DNA of 64,000 nucleotides from Bacteriovoracaceae bacterium (GCA_025210745.1 JAOARC010000004.1:1-64000), one strand, 5' to 3'. Counted from the first letter of the stretch, positions 42,190-51,902 are shown. Made by a program: numbers and translations. Notes: generated by a model from the sequence alone, not told the origin.

Positions 42190-44343
42190 ATGAGTAGGTT
42201 ATTGATACTAGTTTTATTTTTATTGTGTGGTTTTAGTAGTTTTGCTGAAGATGAAAGTGAAATTATTGTAACTCAAAATAATTTTGCACAAAAGTGTAAA
42301 ACTTTATATACAGCAAATGGGAAAAAAAGAGTTAGACTAAAAAAGATAGATGATCAGGTAAAGAAATATCAAACACAATGTGATGAACAAGCACGTATTG
42401 CATATGAAGGGTATCAAGCAGAAAAAAGTAGTTTTGTTGATGAAGATGCGTTAGAGCAAGAAAGTGATATTATTTTAGCAGATATAAATTCAGATATAAT
42501 AGATTCTGAAGAAAATAAAAAAGTTGTAACAAGATATTTTGAAACAATTTATGCTTTAAAAATTCAAAAAGATAGTAATGGTATAGATGCAGGAATGATC
42601 TCTTTATCGGAAGGGACAATTGTCCCTATTGGAGACTCAAGTTTCCCTGAATTTGAAACAGAGCGAAGTAAGGAGTATCAAAAATTTATCCCTGCTAATA
42701 ATAATGCTAAGCAAGTCGAAGTCGCAAATACCAAAGTAGATGTTTTAAATTTAGATAAAGTGAAAAGTCTTTATAAATCACTTTCAAGTGAGAGTGAATA
42801 TATAATGATTGGAGATACAGAGCAGACAAGTCAAATTATATATAAAGAAAACTTTTTAAAAAAATTAGCAGTCATGGCAACTTTAAGGTCTTGCTTCGGT
42901 GTAGAGTTTGAAGGAAAAACAATTAAAACAAGTAGGCGAGATGAAGTAAGTCTTGCTGAATGTCAGTATAATATTGATTTAAGCTTATCAGGCAAAAGTA
43001 AACTTTTTGGGCAATTAGCAAAGCCTATTATTTTAAAAAAATATGTAAAACTCAATTTAATTCTTAGCAATCGAGAAAAATTAGGTGCATTTAGACCAAA
43101 TGGTGATAATTATTTTAGTGCTATGGGTGGAGGATATTGTGTTAGAAGTTCGGCTTTAACTGTTGATTATGATGAATGTGTAAAAGCTGTTAAAGCCACT
43201 TTAGCTACAGGTTTGATTAATCAAGGAGGCGGTGTTGTATCGAGTATGGCTTCTACTATTAGTAATCAAAATATTCAAAATGATTATCAAAGAGATATTC
43301 AAAGTGGTAAAGATCAATATGAAGCAGGAATGGATCTTCAAAGAAGACAGTTAAAAACTCAAAGAGATGTTCATATTGCTCAAACTGGTGTTTTTTCAGC
43401 AGGAGCAACTTCTCTAACATCAATATCTGCAAAAATTCCAACACCAAAAACATTTTCTAACAAATGTGAATCAGATGATAGGTCACAAAGAATTTACTAT
43501 TGTTCATTAATGCAGATGTACGATGATGATAAATCAGATGTATCTGGTATGTTTGCCAATACACAAGTTAAAGGACAAATGATGGCTCAAAGTGCAAATT
43601 TAATTGGAGAGTCTTTAAAGCATGGACTTCAAGCTTGGAGCTTTGGTGAAGCGATGAAAAAGCTTCAGACAATGAAAGATGAATATAATACAGCTCTTAG
43701 CGAAGTTGCTGAGTTCGATACACCTTTAGATCCATGTTTTGAAAACCCTGATGCTCAAGGGTGTGAGCAAAGTGATGTAGAAACAAGTTCAAACCAATTT
43801 CAAATGGGAAGTTTAAATTTTGGAGGAACAGCCAGTAATTTTGCGGCATCAAATTTAGATGATACTTTAGATTCTCAGCAAGCAGCCTCTGCTGGTGGAA
43901 AGTCATCTACATCTGTTGGAGATATTTTTGGAGATAAAGATGAACTTAATGAAAAGTTTAAACAAATTGGTGCTGGAAAACTAAAGTCGGCTTCTAGAGG
44001 TGGAGCAGCTGGTGGTGGTGGAGGTGGTGCAGGCCTTGGTGGAGGCGGCGGTGGTAGCGCTGGAGCAGCTGGAGTAGCTGGAGGATCTAGTGCTAGTGGG
44101 TATAAGTCTGTAAAAGCAGGGTATGGTAAAGTTGGGAGCTCTGGGATTAGTTATAAAAGAGTAGGTAAAGCTAAAAAGAGAAGATCTAAAGATCCTTATG
44201 GAAATTTATTTAATAAAGATAAACCTCAAAGAAATATTGCCTCAGAGGCAAATGATATTGGAGATCGAAAAAGTGGCTTATTTGAAAAGATATCTAAAAG
44301 ATATAATAAATTATCTAGTACAAATAGGTTAAAGAAGTTCTAA
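42190..44343 (+). CDS. Large exported protein with Gly-rich segment and shared C-terminal tail
   Basis: 717 residues. Signal peptide (LFLLCGFSSFAED), a helical N-terminal part with VRLKKIDDQVKKYQTQC, an internal region with small hydrophobic stretches, a Gly-rich stretch (residues about 605-650, GGGGGGAGLGGGGGGSAG), and a basic C-terminus. The tail (DIGDRKSGLFEKISKRYNKLSS...LKKF) resembles the tail of the 45813-47885 protein. AGGAGA precedes the ATG. FliA-type promoter and immediate following thioesterase gene (TAAATG). Function unknown; secreted or surface role inferred. Confidence 0.7.
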   Translation: MSRLLILVLFLLCGFSSFAEDESEIIVTQNNFAQKCKTLYTANGKKRVRLKKIDDQVKKYQTQCDEQARIAYEGYQAEKSSFVDEDALEQESDIILADINSDIIDSEENKKVVTRYFETIYALKIQKDSNGIDAGMISLSEGTIVPIGDSSFPEFETERSKEYQKFIPANNNAKQVEVANTKVDVLNLDKVKSLYKSLSSESEYIMIGDTEQTSQIIYKENFLKKLAVMATLRSCFGVEFEGKTIKTSRRDEVSLAECQYNIDLSLSGKSKLFGQLAKPIILKKYVKLNLILSNREKLGAFRPNGDNYFSAMGGGYCVRSSALTVDYDECVKAVKATLATGLINQGGGVVSSMASTISNQNIQNDYQRDIQSGKDQYEAGMDLQRRQLKTQRDVHIAQTGVFSAGATSLTSISAKIPTPKTFSNKCESDDRSQRIYYCSLMQMYDDDKSDVSGMFANTQVKGQMMAQSANLIGESLKHGLQAWSFGEAMKKLQTMKDEYNTALSEVAEFDTPLDPCFENPDAQGCEQSDVETSSNQFQMGSLNFGGTASNFAASNLDDTLDSQQAASAGGKSSTSVGDIFGDKDELNEKFKQIGAGKLKSASRGGAAGGGGGGAGLGGGGGGSAGAAGVAGGSSASGYKSVKAGYGKVGSSGISYKRVGKAKKRRSKDPYGNLFNKDKPQRNIASEANDIGDRKSGLFEKISKRYNKLSSTNRLKKF

Positions 44344-44748
44344 ATGACATTTAAGTATGAAATTCAAATAATTGAAGCTCATCTAGATAGTTTTGGGCAC
44401 GTTAATAATGCTGTTTATTTAGAACTTTTTGAGCAGGCAAGATGGGATTTTATCACAAAGGGAAAGTTTGGCTTAGATGCTATTTTATCTAAAAAACAAG
44501 GGCCAGTTATTTTAGAGGTAAATATAAAGTATAAAAGAGAGCTTAAAAATAGAGACCTTATTACAATTGAATCTAATACTTTGTCAGATGCCGCAAAGAT
44601 AATGCAATTAAATCAAAAGATGATTAATAGTGAAGGTAAGGTTGCTTGTGAAGCAATATTTACACTTGGTTTTATGGATCTTGAAAAAAGAAAACTTATT
44701 ATGCCTCCAAAGGATTGGCTATTGGCCATTGGGGTAAGCTCGTATTGA
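44344..44748 (+). CDS. Acyl-CoA thioesterase (hotdog fold, YbgC/FadM-like)
   Basis: 134 residues. IIEAHLDSFGHVNNAVYLELFEQARWDFI carries the catalytic Asp of the 4-hydroxybenzoyl-CoA thioesterase family (D-x-x-G-H-x-N-N). Hydrolyses acyl-CoA, substrate chain unknown. It starts right after the stop of the exported protein gene, an odd operon partner; the 3' end overlaps the convergent VanY-like gene by 50 bp. Confidence 0.88.
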   Translation: MTFKYEIQIIEAHLDSFGHVNNAVYLELFEQARWDFITKGKFGLDAILSKKQGPVILEVNIKYKRELKNRDLITIESNTLSDAAKIMQLNQKMINSEGKVACEAIFTLGFMDLEKRKLIMPPKDWLLAIGVSSY

Positions 44749-45391
44749 TTACATATTTTTTGAAAATAAATTCTAGGTTTTTTATAAGTAGATCTTTTAG
44801 CAAAAGTTTTGACTCTTCTATATTTTTTTTAAAGACTGTAAATGTATATTCTTTTTCAAAAAAGTGAGAAGTAGGCAAATGACTTAAGTGCCATAGTTCT
44901 TTAGATATTCCACCTTTGTATTCATTATATGGCCTGTAAAAGCCTTCACTTTTATTAATTGAGATGAGCTTTGTTAATTGATCACTTAAATTTTTAAATT
45001 CATTTTCATATTCTTCATTTGTAAGAGCTATTTGTTTTTTTTGTTTTATATTTGCATCAAAGATATCAATGTCTGTTCCCCAATGATGTCTACTTGCACC
45101 TGGTATTGCTGACCAACATAGAATAGAGTTTAAGATTTGTGTTTCTGTTAGAGTTGAGTAATCAAGTAGACTTCCATTTTGATCATATAGTTTTCTTTTT
45201 CCTAATGCTTTTTCATTCCAAATAATTAGCTGTCTATCGAAGGAACGATATGAGCTTATAATATCTAAATGAATATTTTTAAAACTTAAAGTTTTTTTAA
45301 GTTTTAAAAAAGATTTGTAGGTTTCTTTTTCTAAGTTTATATCATTAGAAAAGTTATTTGAACGTCCTGTTAGTTCTTTAAAGCTTGGCAT
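44699..45391 (-). CDS. VanY-like D-Ala-D-Ala carboxypeptidase (M15/LAS)
   Basis: 230 residues without a clear signal peptide. LAS-type zinc motifs: SRHHWGTDIDIFD (S-x-H-x-x-G-x-D, about residue 100) and ELWHLS (E-x-W-H, about 178). The N-terminal SSYRSFDRQLIIW carries the substrate Arg/Gln segment. Cleaves terminal D-Ala or cross-bridges of peptidoglycan. Absence of a signal may mean a cytoplasmic or non-classically exported location, or an unrecognised upstream start. Confidence 0.83.
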   Translation of the reverse strand: MPSFKELTGRSNNFSNDINLEKETYKSFLKLKKTLSFKNIHLDIISSYRSFDRQLIIWNEKALGKRKLYDQNGSLLDYSTLTETQILNSILCWSAIPGASRHHWGTDIDIFDANIKQKKQIALTNEEYENEFKNLSDQLTKLISINKSEGFYRPYNEYKGGISKELWHLSHLPTSHFFEKEYTFTVFKKNIEESKLLLKDLLIKNLEFIFKKYVINTSLPQWPIANPLEA

Positions 45392-45500
45392 ATATACATC
45401 TTGAATGATGATGGATTCTTTGTAAAGTACCGAAAATATTTGAGTTTGACATACCTTACAACTCTGTTCTAGGATGCGTTTTTTATTTAAGGATGGTTAT

Positions 45501-45788
45501 ATGAAGTATATTATCTTATTAGCACTTTTTAGTGTCTCTACAGTTTTTGCGTGTAGCGATAAAGTGCAAATGGCTGTTAAAGTTTTAGATCAAATTAATT
45601 TTAGTACTAAGGAATCAAAAGTTATATCTCATAAAAGGATAGGGGAAATTATGATTATAACTGGATATTTAACTAAGTACGAAACTGTTATTGAAGGTAC
45701 TCAGTCTCATTATCAAACATATGTATTTTCAGATTCTTGTGTCATTAAAGAAATTATTAAAGTAGAGCCTTTCGTTTATAACGACTAA
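45501..45788 (+). CDS. Small exported protein of unknown function
   Basis: 95 residues with a signal peptide (LFSVSTVFACS). The mature part is beta-rich with two Cys. The ATG at 45501 with AAGGA upstream is chosen over one at 45474. No family recognised. Confidence 0.65.
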   Translation: MKYIILLALFSVSTVFACSDKVQMAVKVLDQINFSTKESKVISHKRIGEIMIITGYLTKYETVIEGTQSHYQTYVFSDSCVIKEIIKVEPFVYND

Positions 45789-45812
45789 ACCTAAATCATT
45801 TGAGTATAGATT

Positions 45813-47885
45813 CTACTTTTTATCATCACTAAACAACTTTTTAAGCCCTGATGATTGGTATCTATTTGTTAAAATCTTAAAGATATTATGATCTGGATTA
45901 TCATTTATATCTCCTTTATAGTCATAGTCTACATTTTCATTTTTAGCTACTTCATCTTCAATTTCAATTCCAGCTGCTTCTCCATTGTCTAAACCAAAGT
46001 CAAAGTCAGGCTCTTGCGTTTTCTTTTGTACAAAGCCATGTGACTTTCTCTTCTTATCAACTTTTTTAGCTTGTTTTTGTACCTCTTTAGGAAAGTCTTC
46101 ATATTGTTGATTATCTTCTCCAAAAAAAGAATCTTCATACTGATCAAATTTGTTCTTTTCATAGATATTTCTCATCCCAAGAGAGATCTTACCTGCATAT
46201 CCTTTGACTTTTTTCATAAGCTTGGCATGTTTCTTATCGTTCATCAGTTTAGAAAGTTTTTTATTCATCGAAGAAGCTTTTTGCATATAGCTAGCAGAAG
46301 AAAGATTTCCACTTTCTAGGCCGTTTGAAAAAAGAGCATTTGCATCAGCAATAGCAGAGTTTGCAAAGTCGGTAGAAAAACCTTTAAAGTTCTTTAAAGA
46401 CTTTAAAGTAAGACAAGTATTATTTTTCTTACATCGACATCCGATATCTGCTTCGTGAGACTTTGTAATACAAGTTTTTGTTGTATCAAACCCAATCGTT
46501 TCATTCGTGTTATAGTTTGTTCCGTTGGGATCAAAACTTGTTCCCCACTGGTCATAACATATTTGAAGTTGTCTTTTTCTCATATCTTTTGTGCCATCAG
46601 GGTTATAACAAAAGCAACTTGGCTTTTTAGAGTTATTGTAATCAGCCTCCGAACAGCTATCAGCACTAATTCCTGCGCCTTCAAATCCTTTTCTCATTTC
46701 TGATATTTCAGATTGCCTTTTTATTGCAGTTTTCATAATACTATTAGCCTGCTTAATCATAGTAACACCAGTTGCCGCCATAAGTGCATTATAAGCCATA
46801 ACTGTTACCGGAGTTTTAAGAGCTGTCTTTGTTGGTTGTTCTGCTGCTTTTTTTATTTTCTCAAGCTTTGCTAATAAAGCAGCCATTTCTACGGGGCTTC
46901 CTGGACCACCTATTGAATATGCATTATCAATCAGAATATTTTTATAAATAATTTTTTTTATAATTTCTATATATTCATTTTCAGTTATTTTATTAAGATA
47001 AGAGTAATCTTTTAATAGTGGAGTAAATAATGCTACCGATTCTATATCAATATAGTTAGGGAGTTTATCATGAGAAAATGAAGTTGTAGTCGTATTGCAA
47101 GTACTAGAGCCTTTGTAATATATTTCAAAAGCAGCAACAACAGCAGCAGCAGCAAATAGAGTTGATGCTATACTTAGTGTAACGAGTCTTGTCCTAGCAG
47201 TTCTTTCTCTTACTTTTTCTAGGTATACGAGTAGATCAAATGCTCTTGATTGAGCCATAGAAGCTCTTTCTAAGTCATTATTTGCACTATTAATATCATT
47301 ACCACTTAGGTATCCTTTAATTTTATGGTATTTACTACCTTTTGGATAACTCCACTTGTAATAGTGCTTACATTTTTTATCATCTTTAATAGGATGACCT
47401 TCAACTTCTTTTTTATAACAGTATGTAGCATCCTTTTGTCTTTTTGTTTGAGTTAAAATTGCAGCTAGATGACCTGAAAAAGCGACCACTCCCGCACCAA
47501 GCATCATCCAAGCAGCGATAATACTACAATCACTTACAGAACCTTTTTTAATAATATCAAAAGCAGCATAACATGAGCCAATAAACATAGCTCCTGGAAT
47601 TTTATATCCTTTAAAGCTTTTATCTTCTGACATCGACTGGATATGTTGCGATGCTGTCGTCGCAGATTGATCTTTAGCTATTTTTTCTGTACATGCAGCT
47701 AACTCACTACCTGTTAATCCTACACATCCTTGAGCTGCTTCTCGAGTGGCTTGAGCACTTGGATCAATTTGACAACCAAGCTCAGAGTGCCAGTAATGTC
47801 CTTGCATATTTGCGCATTCTTGCTGGGATTGGGCCATAACTTGAGTCAAAAAGATCAAACTAAGGAATAAGGTTAGCATTTTCAT
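45813..47885 (-). CDS. Large exported, Cys-rich membrane-spanning protein with shared C-terminal tail
   Basis: 690 residues. Signal peptide (LIFLTQVMAQ), then several hydrophobic segments (GAMFIGSCYAAFDII, CSIIAAWMMLGAGVVAFSGHLAAIL, LVTLSIASTLFAAAAVVAAFEIYY, AYNALMAATGVTMI) that may span a membrane, many Cys residues, and a charged, acidic C-terminal part. The tail (DINDNPDHNIFKILTNRYQSSGLKKLF) resembles that of the 42190 protein. AGGA precedes the ATG. Convergent with the small exported gene. Function unknown. Confidence 0.7.
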   Translation of the reverse strand: MKMLTLFLSLIFLTQVMAQSQQECANMQGHYWHSELGCQIDPSAQATREAAQGCVGLTGSELAACTEKIAKDQSATTASQHIQSMSEDKSFKGYKIPGAMFIGSCYAAFDIIKKGSVSDCSIIAAWMMLGAGVVAFSGHLAAILTQTKRQKDATYCYKKEVEGHPIKDDKKCKHYYKWSYPKGSKYHKIKGYLSGNDINSANNDLERASMAQSRAFDLLVYLEKVRERTARTRLVTLSIASTLFAAAAVVAAFEIYYKGSSTCNTTTTSFSHDKLPNYIDIESVALFTPLLKDYSYLNKITENEYIEIIKKIIYKNILIDNAYSIGGPGSPVEMAALLAKLEKIKKAAEQPTKTALKTPVTVMAYNALMAATGVTMIKQANSIMKTAIKRQSEISEMRKGFEGAGISADSCSEADYNNSKKPSCFCYNPDGTKDMRKRQLQICYDQWGTSFDPNGTNYNTNETIGFDTTKTCITKSHEADIGCRCKKNNTCLTLKSLKNFKGFSTDFANSAIADANALFSNGLESGNLSSASYMQKASSMNKKLSKLMNDKKHAKLMKKVKGYAGKISLGMRNIYEKNKFDQYEDSFFGEDNQQYEDFPKEVQKQAKKVDKKRKSHGFVQKKTQEPDFDFGLDNGEAAGIEIEDEVAKNENVDYDYKGDINDNPDHNIFKILTNRYQSSGLKKLFSDDKK

Positions 47886-48049
47886 AAATATCCTATCTTA
47901 ACTTATTGAAATAACATTATTATCTTCAATAAATATTATATATAAACTTATTATAAATTGATATGGGTAAAGCTTATCTCTTTATCTAAGATAATTATGT
48001 AAGTGTTTGTTATTATTAGTTTTTGTCTTTATTCTAATGCCTAGAAAAC

Positions 48050-48078
48050 TTGGCAGAATCATTGTGCTTTAGTATGTT
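48050..48078 (+). promoter_or_regulatory. Leaderless-type promoter of the YiiX-family gene
   Basis: TTGGCA, 17 bp, TATGTT, then 6 nt to the ATG at 48085. No Shine-Dalgarno sequence is visible. Confidence 0.5.
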
Positions 48079-48084
48079 TCTTTT

Positions 48085-48660
48085 ATGAAAATACTAATTC
48101 TAAGTTTTTTGATTTGTTTAAATTCATTTCCCCTTCATCTTAAAAAAGGTGATATTTTATTACAGCCGCTTCATTGTTATCTATGTAATCTTATAGAAGG
48201 ACAAACTAATTCAATTTACTCTCATATTGGTATTGTTATTGAATCAAATCTTAAGGGAATAAAAGTTGCAGAGAGTTTTCAAAAGGTAAGAGAAGTTTCG
48301 TTAGAAGAGTTTTCTGAAAAAACTCAAAAAAATCAAAAAATTAAAGTGATGCGACCAAAATTTATTGTATCGGATATCAAAGAAGATTTTTATAAAAATT
48401 ATATTGGGCGTTCTTATGATCATTTATTCCTATGGGATAACTTTGATAAAAGTGGACCGAAGTTATATTGTTCAGAACTTGTATATAAGTTATTAGCTAG
48501 ATTTTCTTATAGTTTACCGCAGCCAACTGCGATGAAATATGATTATAGAAGAGATCTTTGGGATAAGTATTTTAAAGGGAACACTCCAGAGGGAGAGATT
48601 GGTATATCACCAGCGGCTTTTGATGATGAAAGCTTTTTTGATTTTGTTGGTGAAATTTAA
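48085..48660 (+). CDS. YiiX/YebB-type NlpC/P60-like hydrolase, exported
   Basis: 191 residues with a signal segment (ILSFLICLNSFPLH). KKGDILLQ, then YSHIGIVIES with the catalytic His, and LYCSELVYKLL with the catalytic Cys of the permuted papain-like fold (YiiX/DUF830). May cut peptidoglycan peptides or amidate lipids. Followed without a gap by an L-Ala-D/L-Glu epimerase gene, as in murein peptide catabolism operons where an NlpC/P60 endopeptidase supplies L-Ala-D-Glu. Confidence 0.78.
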   Translation: MKILILSFLICLNSFPLHLKKGDILLQPLHCYLCNLIEGQTNSIYSHIGIVIESNLKGIKVAESFQKVREVSLEEFSEKTQKNQKIKVMRPKFIVSDIKEDFYKNYIGRSYDHLFLWDNFDKSGPKLYCSELVYKLLARFSYSLPQPTAMKYDYRRDLWDKYFKGNTPEGEIGISPAAFDDESFFDFVGEI

Positions 48661-49638
48661 TTGAAGGTTTTTCTTGAAAAAATTAAATTAGAGCTAAAAG
48701 TTAACTGGAAACTTTCTAGAAATGAATCTTTGTTTAAAGAAAACTATATTCTTAAATTAGAGGACAAAAAATTTGTTTCTTTTGGTGAAATAGCTCCTAA
48801 TATACGTTATGAAGAGACAAAAGAGTTAATAGAGAATAATTTTTTAACTTTAAAACAAAGACTTAAAACGCAAACTTTAACTTGTATTATAAACTGTAAT
48901 AATTTTTGTAATAGTTTTAGCTTCGCTTTATCTAGTGCTTATACACATTTGGAAGCAAAAAAGAAGAATCTAGAGACGTGGAAGTTTTTAGAGTTACAAC
49001 ATCCTATTAAGGTAAAAACTTCTTTTTCTGTTCCTATTATGGAAGAAGGCCTTTTGAGGGATTATCTAAAGTCTCTTAAGAGGTTCTATTATATAAAGAT
49101 AAAAGTTAATCAAGAAAATGCAATAAGATTTGTATCTGTTGTTTCAAAGTTAACTAAGAGCGCTCTTAGAATTGATGCTAACGAAGGTTTTGATAGTTTA
49201 GAAAAATATCTAGAATTTGAAAAGAGTCTAGATGGCTTAAATATAGACTTCATTGAACAACCATTTAAAGCAAAGGATGTTGAATTATATAAGAGATTAA
49301 AACCTATTTCAAAGTATCCCATTATTGCTGATGAATCCGTTGAGGATGATATGGATATTGAAACAATTAAAGAATGTTTTGATGGAATTAATGTAAAGCT
49401 TATGAAGGCAAGAAGCTATGAAAATGCTATTAGGCTTTTAAGGCTAGCAAGAGAAAATGGTCTTAAAACAATGATTGGATGTATGATTGAGACAAGTCTT
49501 GGCATAAGCTGTGGGCTAAATCTTGCAAGTCTTTGTGATTATTTTGATCTTGATGGATCACTTTTAATTAAGAATGATCCTTATGATTTAATTGAAGAAA
49601 AGAATGGTTTTTTAAGTATTGCAAAGAATTATTTTTAG
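48661..49638 (+). CDS. L-Ala-D/L-Glu epimerase-like (enolase superfamily)
   Basis: 325 residues. Metal- and proton-transfer residues of the enolase superfamily: YYIKIKVN (K-x-K), RIDANEGF, FIEQPF, ADESVEDD and NVKLMKA, GCMIETSLGI, FDLDGSLLI. Catalyses interconversion of L-Ala-D-Glu and L-Ala-L-Glu in peptidoglycan recycling, or acts on another dipeptide. Starts at TTG directly after the stop of the YiiX-like gene. Confidence 0.85.
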   Translation: MKVFLEKIKLELKVNWKLSRNESLFKENYILKLEDKKFVSFGEIAPNIRYEETKELIENNFLTLKQRLKTQTLTCIINCNNFCNSFSFALSSAYTHLEAKKKNLETWKFLELQHPIKVKTSFSVPIMEEGLLRDYLKSLKRFYYIKIKVNQENAIRFVSVVSKLTKSALRIDANEGFDSLEKYLEFEKSLDGLNIDFIEQPFKAKDVELYKRLKPISKYPIIADESVEDDMDIETIKECFDGINVKLMKARSYENAIRLLRLARENGLKTMIGCMIETSLGISCGLNLASLCDYFDLDGSLLIKNDPYDLIEEKNGFLSIAKNYF

Positions 49639-49759
49639 TTGTTATTTGTCAATTCTATAATATGCTAATATTTACTTTTTTGTATAAAACTTATTTTGAA
49701 AAAGAATGCACTTTTAACTATTGTTAAAGATAGGCCATTATAATCATTTTATAATTTGA

Positions 49760-49765
49760 TATAAT
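49760..49765 (+). promoter_or_regulatory. -10 element of the biosynthesis-like cluster
   Basis: TATAAT lies 39 nt before the GTG at 49804, with another TATAAT at 49750-49755. No convincing -35 was found at the usual spacing. AGGAG before the GTG is the Shine-Dalgarno sequence. Confidence 0.35.
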
Positions 49766-49803
49766 ATCTTAATGTTCCATCTCAATTTACTTAGGAGTAG
49801 TTT

Positions 49804-50793
49804 GTGAGAAATATAAAAATTGTAAGTAGTGCAAAGTATTTACCGAAAAAAAAGGTAACAGCAAAACAAATGGATAAGATGTTAGGCGTTGAAGAGGGGT
49901 GGAGTTTAAAAAAAACGGGTGTTGAATATAGACATTATGTTGATGATGAAAATTCGATTTCTATGGGGACGATTGTTTTAAAAGAAGCGTTGAAAAAAGC
50001 CAATTTAGAATTTGAGCAGTTAGACGCTTTAGTTGGAACATGTGGTACGCCTGCTCAAGCAATACCTTGTACAGCAAGTTTATTACAAGAAGCGATGGGA
50101 ATGCAGGAATCAGGAGTTCCATGTTTCGATGTAAATTCTACATGTTTAAGTTTTGTAACGGCAGTAGATATGATTTCATACGCAATGGAAGCGAAAAGAT
50201 ATACAAAAGTTGCCTTCGTTGCTTCTGAAGTTGCAAGTGTTGGTCTTAATTTTAATCAAAAAGAAAGTAGTGCTTTGTTTGGTGATGGTGCCGTTTGTAT
50301 TATTTTTGAATACGATACAACTAAAACCTCTGGAATTATTGCAAGTCATATGGAAACCTATAGCAGTGGTGCTCATGATGCTCAAATTAGGGCCGGTGGT
50401 TCTTTAAGACACCCCGTTGCTCATAAAGATGTTAAAGATACGGACTTTTTATTTGATATGAATGGCCCCAAAATTTTTAAGCTTGCTTCGAAGGTTATTT
50501 TACCATTTTGTGAAAAATTGTTTTTTGGAACTCAAAGAAAAATACAAGATATGAAACTTGTTATTCCTCATCAAGCTAGTCTATTATCTTTAAACTTGAT
50601 AAGAAAAAAACTAAATTTAAGCCAACAGCAATACATGATACATGTTTATAATCATGGAAATCAAATAGCAGCTTCAATTCCTATTGGTATTCATGATGCT
50701 ATTGAGATGGGAAAAATAAAAAGGGGAGATGAATTTATGGTACTTGGTACTTCAGCTGGTTTTTCTATTGGCGCTATTATTTTTAAATTTTAA
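49804..50793 (+). CDS. 3-oxoacyl-ACP synthase III-like condensing enzyme (FabH/OleA-like)
   Basis: 329 residues, thiolase fold. Cys-His-Asn triad: FDVNSTCLSFVTAVDMI (Cys about 114), IPHQASL (His about 257), YNHGNQIAASIP (Asn about 287). SALFGDGAVCIIF is the conserved segment near residue 160. It could condense an acyl-ACP or acyl-CoA with another acyl unit, as FabH or OleA do. Starts at GTG with a good Shine-Dalgarno sequence. Overlaps the ATP-grasp gene by 1 nt. It leads the cluster at 49.8-54.5 kb. Confidence 0.87.
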   Translation: MRNIKIVSSAKYLPKKKVTAKQMDKMLGVEEGWSLKKTGVEYRHYVDDENSISMGTIVLKEALKKANLEFEQLDALVGTCGTPAQAIPCTASLLQEAMGMQESGVPCFDVNSTCLSFVTAVDMISYAMEAKRYTKVAFVASEVASVGLNFNQKESSALFGDGAVCIIFEYDTTKTSGIIASHMETYSSGAHDAQIRAGGSLRHPVAHKDVKDTDFLFDMNGPKIFKLASKVILPFCEKLFFGTQRKIQDMKLVIPHQASLLSLNLIRKKLNLSQQQYMIHVYNHGNQIAASIPIGIHDAIEMGKIKRGDEFMVLGTSAGFSIGAIIFKF

Positions 50794-51902
50794 TGAATAT
50801 TTTAATTACCAACTCTAGAGCGCCTGGAGCGTTAGAATTAGCAAGAATATTAAGTGATGCTTCCTATAGAGTTTTCTCTATAGAAAGCTTTCCAGTAAGT
50901 TTATGTGAAAAATCGAAGAGTGTTATAAAAGAGTATAAAGCACCAAAACCTCGTTTTGAAAGTGTTGAATATATAGAGATGATAAATAAGATTTGTAACA
51001 AAGAATCAATTGATTTAATAATCCCTTGTTTTGAAGAATCTTTTTTCGTTTCAAAGTACAGAGATCAAATAACATGTAAAAATATCTTTGTTGATGATAT
51101 AAAAAAAATGAAACGTCTACATAATAAGTATGAATTCATTGATTTATGCCTACAATTAAATTTAGATGTTCCTAGAACTTATCTTGTAGAGTCTGATGTT
51201 GATTTTTATAGGTTAGAAATTGACTCGAAAGATTTTGTCTTTAAACCTTGTTTTTCTAGATATGGTGAAGATGTTCTTATTAGTCCTAAAAAATATACTC
51301 ATCAAAAAGGGCAATGGGTTTGTCAAAAAAGACTATACGGAAAATCATATTGTTCGTATGCTGTTTGTGTTGAGGGAAATGTTAAAGCTCTATCAATATA
51401 TCCAGTTGAAGAAACTTATGGAAAAGTATGTATTTCTTTTAAACAAATTAATGAGCACGATAAAAATTATAAGCTTATTAAAGAGTGGATTTTGAAATTT
51501 GTAGAAAAAACAAAATATACAGGGCAAATAGGATTTGATTTTATTGTTGATACAAAAGCTTATGCGATTGAATGTAACCCTCGTATGACAAGTGGTATTC
51601 ATTTATTTAAAGATGAAAGTCGCTTTCATAGTTCTTTTTTTTCTTCTTCAAAAGAAAAGCTGCTAGAGCCAAAGACAAAAGAAGTAGTAAGTATGAAGTT
51701 ACTTCTTCTTATGCCTGGAAAAAAATTCTTTAAACATTTTTTCAAAATATTAAATTCTCGTGATGTTATTTGGAATAAAAATGATATTAAACCATTTTTT
51801 TCTCAATTTATTATTTTTCTTTATCTCGTATATCTTAGCTTTAAATATAGAATTACAATATCAGCGGCTTCCTCATATGATATTGAATGGAACGGAGAAT
51901 AA
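50793..51902 (+). CDS. ATP-grasp ligase
   Basis: 369 residues. KDFVFKPCFSRYGEDVLIS fits the ATP-grasp central domain; QIGFDFIVDTKAYAIECNPRMTSG is the C-terminal Mg/ATP-binding motif (E-x-N-x-R). The N-terminal part begins with a Rossmann-like MNILITNSRAPGALELARIL. It would join a carboxylate to an amine, thiol or other nucleophile. The C-terminus has a hydrophobic segment (FIIFLYLVYLSF), suggesting membrane contact. No gap to the genes on either side. Confidence 0.85.
   Translation: MNILITNSRAPGALELARILSDASYRVFSIESFPVSLCEKSKSVIKEYKAPKPRFESVEYIEMINKICNKESIDLIIPCFEESFFVSKYRDQITCKNIFVDDIKKMKRLHNKYEFIDLCLQLNLDVPRTYLVESDVDFYRLEIDSKDFVFKPCFSRYGEDVLISPKKYTHQKGQWVCQKRLYGKSYCSYAVCVEGNVKALSIYPVEETYGKVCISFKQINEHDKNYKLIKEWILKFVEKTKYTGQIGFDFIVDTKAYAIECNPRMTSGIHLFKDESRFHSSFFSSSKEKLLEPKTKEVVSMKLLLLMPGKKFFKHFFKILNSRDVIWNKNDIKPFFSQFIIFLYLVYLSFKYRITISAASSYDIEWNGE

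Noticed and set aside
47886..48049. FliA-like promoter (TAAAGAGA with ACCCATAT) for the minus-strand exported protein
   Set aside because: The spacing is 8 bp and the core CCGAT is not present.
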